This document shows, piece by piece, positions 13,739-13,864 of a stretch of DNA of 13,864 nt. Below the pieces are notes generated by a model. It worked only from the letters and a program-made list of their open reading frames with translations. It was not told the DNA's origin and made no database searches. The stretch is from an uncultured Peptococcaceae bacterium. Lineage in GTDB: Bacteria > Bacillota > Peptococcia > Peptococcales > Peptococcaceae. Position 1 is the first letter of the stretch. The number at the start of each line of letters is the position of its first letter. The stretch is from assembly GCA_902462325.1 (NCBI GenBank), contig CABQBF010000060.1, forward strand, positions 1-13,864, in the 5' to 3' direction. A program made the position numbers and the translations under genes.

Positions 13739-13774
13739 AAGAATATAAAGAATATAAAGAATGTAAAGAATGAG
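13739..13774 (+). repeat. 9-bp tandem repeat, four units
   Basis: AAGAATATA occurs twice (13739-13747, 13748-13756), followed by AAGAATGTA (13757-13765) and AAGAATGAG (13766-13774). It leads into a nearly pure A/G stretch up to about 13820. Confidence 0.8.
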
Positions 13775-13820
13775 AAAGAAGGAGAGAAAGAAAAAAGTCG
13801 AAAGAAGAAGAAAAAAGATG

Positions 13821-13850
13821 TTGACAAAAAGGGTAAGGAGGTGGTAAGAT
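13821..13850 (+). promoter_or_regulatory. promoter for a gene beyond the right edge
   Basis: Consensus TTGACA (13821-13826), an 18-bp spacer and TAAGAT (13845-13850) with an extended TGG. It is a strong housekeeping-type promoter reading out of the window; its gene is not visible. Confidence 0.6.
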
Positions 13851-13864
13851 AGCAAAGTCGTCAG

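Larger units (their letters stand above)
13643..13852 (+). pseudogene. possible remnant of a phage replisome-organizer (DnaD-like) linker
   Basis: A 69-codon GTG-initiated frame, open from 13631, with the product pattern HNQMSAKCQPDEHQTPA followed by NKNIKNIKNVKNEK and a Lys/Glu-rich tail. Such NQ-x-T/S-x-K-C-Q-P and NKN-type low-complexity stretches recall the linker between the N-terminal domain and DnaD-like tail of phage replisome-organizer proteins in Firmicutes. No folded domain is present on either side, and a promoter overlaps the 3' end. It could equally be non-coding repeat DNA that is open by chance. Treat it as a hint of phage-derived debris rather than a gene. Confidence 0.3.

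Noticed and set aside
13688..13774. CRISPR-like repeats
   Set aside because: The 22-bp and 9-bp repeats are directly adjacent with no spacers, and no cas gene is present.
1..13864. tRNA, rRNA or known riboswitch
   Set aside because: No cloverleaf, rRNA block or recognisable aptamer core was found by reading both strands, though a covariance-model search was not possible.

Overview
The window reads as chromosomal DNA of an anaerobic, endospore-forming (or spore-former-derived) Firmicute, Clostridia or Negativicutes. The supports are a stage II sporulation protein R gene with a sigma-F-like promoter, an [FeFe]-hydrogenase maturase (HydF), an ftsEX-ctpA division/wall cluster, and Gram-positive style ribosome binding sites and intrinsic terminators. 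I cannot name a genus. Most genes are on the + strand and belong to ordinary core functions; the two ends look more accessory.

Layout. 1-210: AT-rich, no gene, with a possible leftward promoter. 211-1530: a YyaN-like MerR regulator (- strand) facing a RibD-C/dihydrofolate-reductase-family gene that is broken. The gap holds a MerR-type promoter (19-bp spacer over a dyad) and a promoter for the regulator, set face to face. 1531-2981: a strong promoter followed at once by a terminator-like hairpin, then a GLUG-repeat protein without a signal peptide. 3108-3260: a 50-residue single-pass membrane peptide, ending in a terminator shared with spoIIR (3312-3905, - strand). 4078-4566: a YbaK-type aminoacyl-tRNA deacylase.

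4760-8836 is a probable division and cell-wall locus: ftsE and ftsX overlap, then come a terminator and new promoter, the S41 protease ctpA, and a polytopic PDZ protein that resembles MinJ in layout and position. 8959-9357 is an IscU/NifU-type Fe-S scaffold with its own promoter and terminator. 9564-12104 is a two-gene unit of hydF and an aspartase-superfamily lyase, whose promoter carries a perfect 9+3+9 palindrome over the -10. 12258-13469 is a thioredoxin-reductase-like flavoprotein that keeps the CATC redox site, lacks the usual NADPH-specificity motif, and carries a C-terminal thioredoxin fold without cysteines.

The last 310 bases are purine-rich and repetitive (a 22-bp tandem repeat, then a 9-bp one). 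They contain a 69-codon frame resembling the linker of phage replisome-organizer proteins, and end with a good promoter pointing out of the window. I found no convincing wholly new system. The best leads are the Trx-reductase fusion, the hydF-lyase pair with its palindromic operator, the promoter-hairpin element at 1598-1680, and the decayed target of the MerR regulator.
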